Shown here: one piece after another, positions 61,703-64,000 of the stretch
How positions within the stretch are numbered: position 1 is the first letter of the stretch
Layout of the letters: every line of letters begins with the position of its first letter
Source: Limenecus sp048360435
GTDB taxonomy: Bacteria > Cyanobacteriota > Vampirovibrionia > Gastranaerophilales > Gastranaerophilaceae
Assembly: GCA_048360435.1 (NCBI GenBank)
Contig: DBGCOP010000027.1
Coordinates: forward strand, 62,001-126,000
DNA length: 64,000 bases
Direction of reading: 5' to 3'
Position numbers and translations under genes: made by a program
The notes under the pieces: generated by a model
What the model saw: the letters and a program-made list of their open reading frames with translations, nothing else
Database searches by the model: none
Told to the model about the DNA's origin: nothing

Positions 61703-62275
61703 ATGACACAGTGCAGCAAAAATATTGATAACAAATTAATTCCTTTAGCAAAGAGATACTCCGAGGCTTTGCTTGAGATAGCTAAGAATAAAAATGAACT
61801 TGATGAGGTTTATTCTGAGCTGGCTAATGTTGTTGAACTGTTGAATGATTCTGACAATTTGAAAAATTTTAAAGAATTTCTTTCTCATCCGGTTATTCCT
61901 GCTGAAGAAAAAAAAGATTTGTTAAAGTCTATATTTGAGGGCAGACTCAAAGAATATACTTTGAATTTGCTATATATTTTGATAGAAAAAAACAAAATTA
62001 ACCTCCTTCCTGTTATACTTTATTGTTTTGAAGAAGAAATGGATGAGGCAAAAAATATCTTGAAAGTCGGTGTTGTTTCAGCTGTTGAAATGGATTCTGA
62101 CTCAGTATCAAGATTGAAAGAAAAACTTGAAAACAAACTCCATAAGTCGGTGAAGTTTGTTTTTGAAGTTAACCCTGATATCATTGCGGGATTAATTTTA
62201 AAAATCAATGACAAGACAATTGACGGCTCTATGGCTTCAAAATTGCAGGGTTTTAAGAAAATGTTAGGTAATTAA
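61703..62275 (+). CDS. atpH: ATP synthase F1 subunit delta
   Basis: The 190-residue subunit has the standard start LAKRYSEALLEIAKNKNELD, then FLSHPVIPAEEKKDLL. The C-terminal FEVNPDIIAGLILKINDKTIDGSMASKLQGFKKM is the conserved tail of the delta/OSCP family that links the stalk to the alpha subunits. The order b-delta-alpha supports the assignment. Confidence 0.95.
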   Translation: MTQCSKNIDNKLIPLAKRYSEALLEIAKNKNELDEVYSELANVVELLNDSDNLKNFKEFLSHPVIPAEEKKDLLKSIFEGRLKEYTLNLLYILIEKNKINLLPVILYCFEEEMDEAKNILKVGVVSAVEMDSDSVSRLKEKLENKLHKSVKFVFEVNPDIIAGLILKINDKTIDGSMASKLQGFKKMLGN

Positions 62276-62297
62276 CAGAAAATAAAAGGAAAGTAAA

Positions 62298-63815
62298 ATG
62301 GCAGCAATCAGACCTGATGAAATTACTTCAATCATAAAAGCCAAAATTGAAAACTACAATTCCGAAATGGAAGTTTCAAATATCGGCTCTGTGTTGGAAG
62401 TCGGTGACGGCATCGCTCGTGTATACGGGCTGCGTAACGCTATGTCTAACGAACTTGTTGAGTTTGAGGATGGAAAAGGTACTCTAGGTATTACGTTGAA
62501 CCTTGAAGAAGATAATGTCGGTGTTGTTATTCTAGGTGAATATCAGCATATTAAGGAAGGTATGACTGTAAAAACTACCGGCAGAATTGCTTCTGTTCCG
62601 GTTGGGGACGGTCTTATCGGAAGAATAGTCAATCCAACAGGTAAGCCTGTTGATGGTAAAGGTGATATCCACTATGAAAAAACAAGACCTGTTGAGCGTG
62701 TTGCACCGGGGATTGTTTCAAGAAAATCTGTTCATCAGCCATTGCAAACAGGTTTGACTGCGATTGATGCTTTGACTCCTATCGGCAGAGGGCAAAGAGA
62801 GTTGATTATCGGCGACAGACAAACCGGTAAAACAGCTATTGCTATTGACACAATCATTAACCAGAAAGGTCAGGATGTAATTTGTGTTTATGTTGCAATA
62901 GGTCAAAAAACATCTACTGTTGCCCAACTTGCTAAGAAATTAGAAGATTTTGGCGCAATGGATTATACAATTATAGTTTCGGCAACTGCTGATGAATCTG
63001 CTCCGTTGCAGTTTATTGCTCCGTTTGCAGGTGTTGCAATTGCAGAAGAATTTATGGAGCAAGGCAAACACGTATTGATTGTATACGATGATTTGACTAA
63101 ACATGCACAGGCTTATCGTGCTATGAGTTTGCTTTTGAGAAGACCACCAGGGCGTGAAGCATATCCCGGTGATGTATTCTATCTTCACTCAAGACTTTTG
63201 GAAAGAGCATGTAAGTTAAATGACAAACTCGGCGGCGGTTCTATTACAGCTTTGCCTATTATTGAAACACAGGCAGGTGATGTTTCTGCTTATATTCCGA
63301 CTAACGTAATTTCTATTACAGACGGTCAGATATTCCTTGAAACAGGTCTGTTTAACTCAGGTATACGACCGGCTATTAACGCAGGTATTTCTGTTTCACG
63401 TGTAGGCGGTGCTGCTCAGACAAAGGCTACAAAACAGGTTGGCGGTAAATTGAGACTTGACTTGGCACAGTTTAGAGAACTTGAAGCTTTCGCTCAATTT
63501 GCTTCTGATTTGGATAAAGCAACACAAGATCAGTTAAGAAGAGGTCAAAAACTTACAGAAGTTTTAAAACAACCGCAATATTCACCTTTGAGTGTAGCAA
63601 AACAAGTAAGCATACTCTTTGCTGCAAACGAAGGGCTTCTTGATGACGTTCCTAACAATAAAATTGCACAGTTTAAAAAAGAATGGTTTGAATATCAAGA
63701 TGCAAATCTTTCTGAGCTGTCTCAAAGATTGAATGACGGTGCTCCTTTGAGTGATGAAGACAAGAAAATACTCAAAGAAAATCTGGAAACTTTCAAATCT
63801 TCACTTTTTGCATAG
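62298..63815 (+). CDS. atpA: ATP synthase F1 subunit alpha
   Basis: The 505-residue subunit has the nucleotide-binding Walker A GDRQTGKTAIAID, Walker B-type HVLIVYDDLTKHAQAY, PPGREAYPGDVFY and the alpha signature PAINAGISVSRVGG. It starts AAIRPDEITSIIKAKIENY. It forms the non-catalytic nucleotide sites of F1. Gamma follows after 22 bases. Confidence 0.97.
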   Translation: MAAIRPDEITSIIKAKIENYNSEMEVSNIGSVLEVGDGIARVYGLRNAMSNELVEFEDGKGTLGITLNLEEDNVGVVILGEYQHIKEGMTVKTTGRIASVPVGDGLIGRIVNPTGKPVDGKGDIHYEKTRPVERVAPGIVSRKSVHQPLQTGLTAIDALTPIGRGQRELIIGDRQTGKTAIAIDTIINQKGQDVICVYVAIGQKTSTVAQLAKKLEDFGAMDYTIIVSATADESAPLQFIAPFAGVAIAEEFMEQGKHVLIVYDDLTKHAQAYRAMSLLLRRPPGREAYPGDVFYLHSRLLERACKLNDKLGGGSITALPIIETQAGDVSAYIPTNVISITDGQIFLETGLFNSGIRPAINAGISVSRVGGAAQTKATKQVGGKLRLDLAQFRELEAFAQFASDLDKATQDQLRRGQKLTEVLKQPQYSPLSVAKQVSILFAANEGLLDDVPNNKIAQFKKEWFEYQDANLSELSQRLNDGAPLSDEDKKILKENLETFKSSLFA

Positions 63816-63837
63816 TGCTTTAAACAAAGGATAAATA

Positions 63838-64000
63838 ATGCCAAATTTATTAGATATTAAAGATAGAATTTCAAGTATTAAAAATACACAAAAAATTACA
63901 CGGGCAATGAAAATGGTTGCAGCTGCTAAGGTAAAAAGGTCGGAAAACAGAGTAAAATCTGCAAGACCTTTTACTAAGGCCCTTGCAACGGCTTTTGTAA
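63838..64000 (+). CDS. atpG: ATP synthase F1 subunit gamma, 3' end cut by window
   Basis: The visible 54 residues, PNLLDIKDRISSIKNTQKIT then RAMKMVAAAKVKRSE, are the standard N-terminal helix of the gamma subunit. AAAGG lies 9 bases before ATG 63838. The frame is open at the window edge, so the beta and epsilon genes, if linked, are outside. Confidence 0.93.
   Translation, partial: MPNLLDIKDRISSIKNTQKITRAMKMVAAAKVKRSENRVKSARPFTKALATAFV

Noticed and set aside
1..64000. tRNA, rRNA, insertion sequences and attachment sites were looked for.
   Set aside because: No cloverleaf, rRNA core sequence, transposase or integrase was seen in the stretches I could inspect.

Overview
The window is AT-rich, densely coded DNA from a Gram-negative bacterium that most resembles a gut Gastranaerophilales (Vampirovibrionia/Melainabacteria, the non-photosynthetic sisters of Cyanobacteria). 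The F-type ATPase operon at the right end has the cyanobacterial order a, c, b', b, delta, alpha, gamma with two different b-type subunits. Outer-membrane genes (porin, TolC, LolA-like, giant adhesin) show a two-membrane envelope. Several unrelated proteins share a lineage-style N-terminus, a polar stretch followed by S/T-F-x-G or F-K-G. The assignment is inferred from these features; no rRNA or tRNA gene is visible to confirm it.

Layout. 1-8.5 kb: 3' part of a giant repetitive filamentous adhesin. 8.6-13.3 kb: PQ-loop membrane protein, SulP anion transporter, EF-hand protein, sugar porter, DUF4145-like protein. 13.3-16.4 kb: a Zn/Cd-type P1B ATPase with a phosphopantetheinyl transferase behind it, divergent from an SmtB/CadC-type repressor, with three palindromic operators between them. 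16.5-21.5 kb: porin, Pgi, class II aldolase, HAD phosphatase. 21.5-24.9 kb: a large unknown protein and a protein-kinase-like protein, overlapping. 25.0-26.7 kb: a three-gene RiPP cassette (70-aa precursor, PqqD-like RRE protein, radical SAM/SPASM enzyme), translationally coupled behind its own sigma70-type promoter. 26.8-28.2 kb: two-subunit CoA transferase. 28.2-42.5 kb: an orphan DNA methyltransferase and a complete-looking aryl-polyene (APE) type cluster: KS, KR, DH and KS on one strand; chain-length factor, acyltransferase, two ACPs, membrane protein, AMP ligase-dehydratase fusion, thioesterase, LolA-like, MMPL exporter, methyltransferase and LpxL-like acyltransferase on the other. 42.5-53.3 kb: EndoQ-like nuclease, lineage-specific proteins, a HEPN/MNT-like pair, a TPR lipoprotein, a small unlisted 54-aa gene, a candidate small RNA, a membrane protein with a DtxR/IdeR-like operator, a ChbG-like deacetylase and ribosomal protein S1. 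53.3-64 kb: TolC, a candidate ~140-nt RNA with an iron-box-like promoter, CrcB, a glycosyltransferase, an M49-like peptidase, PdxJ, L28 and the ATP synthase operon.

How the parts fit. The phosphopantetheinyl transferase at 13.3 kb is the natural candidate to activate the two ACPs of the APE cluster, whose product should be an aryl-capped polyene carried to the outer membrane by the LolA/MMPL pair. The best candidates for undescribed biology are the RiPP cassette, whose core tiles into aromatic-X-X triplets, the APE cluster in this lineage with a fused ligase-dehydratase, and two intergenic RNAs: one resembles cyanobacterial Yfr1 in layout, the other starts from a promoter with a metal-regulator-like operator.
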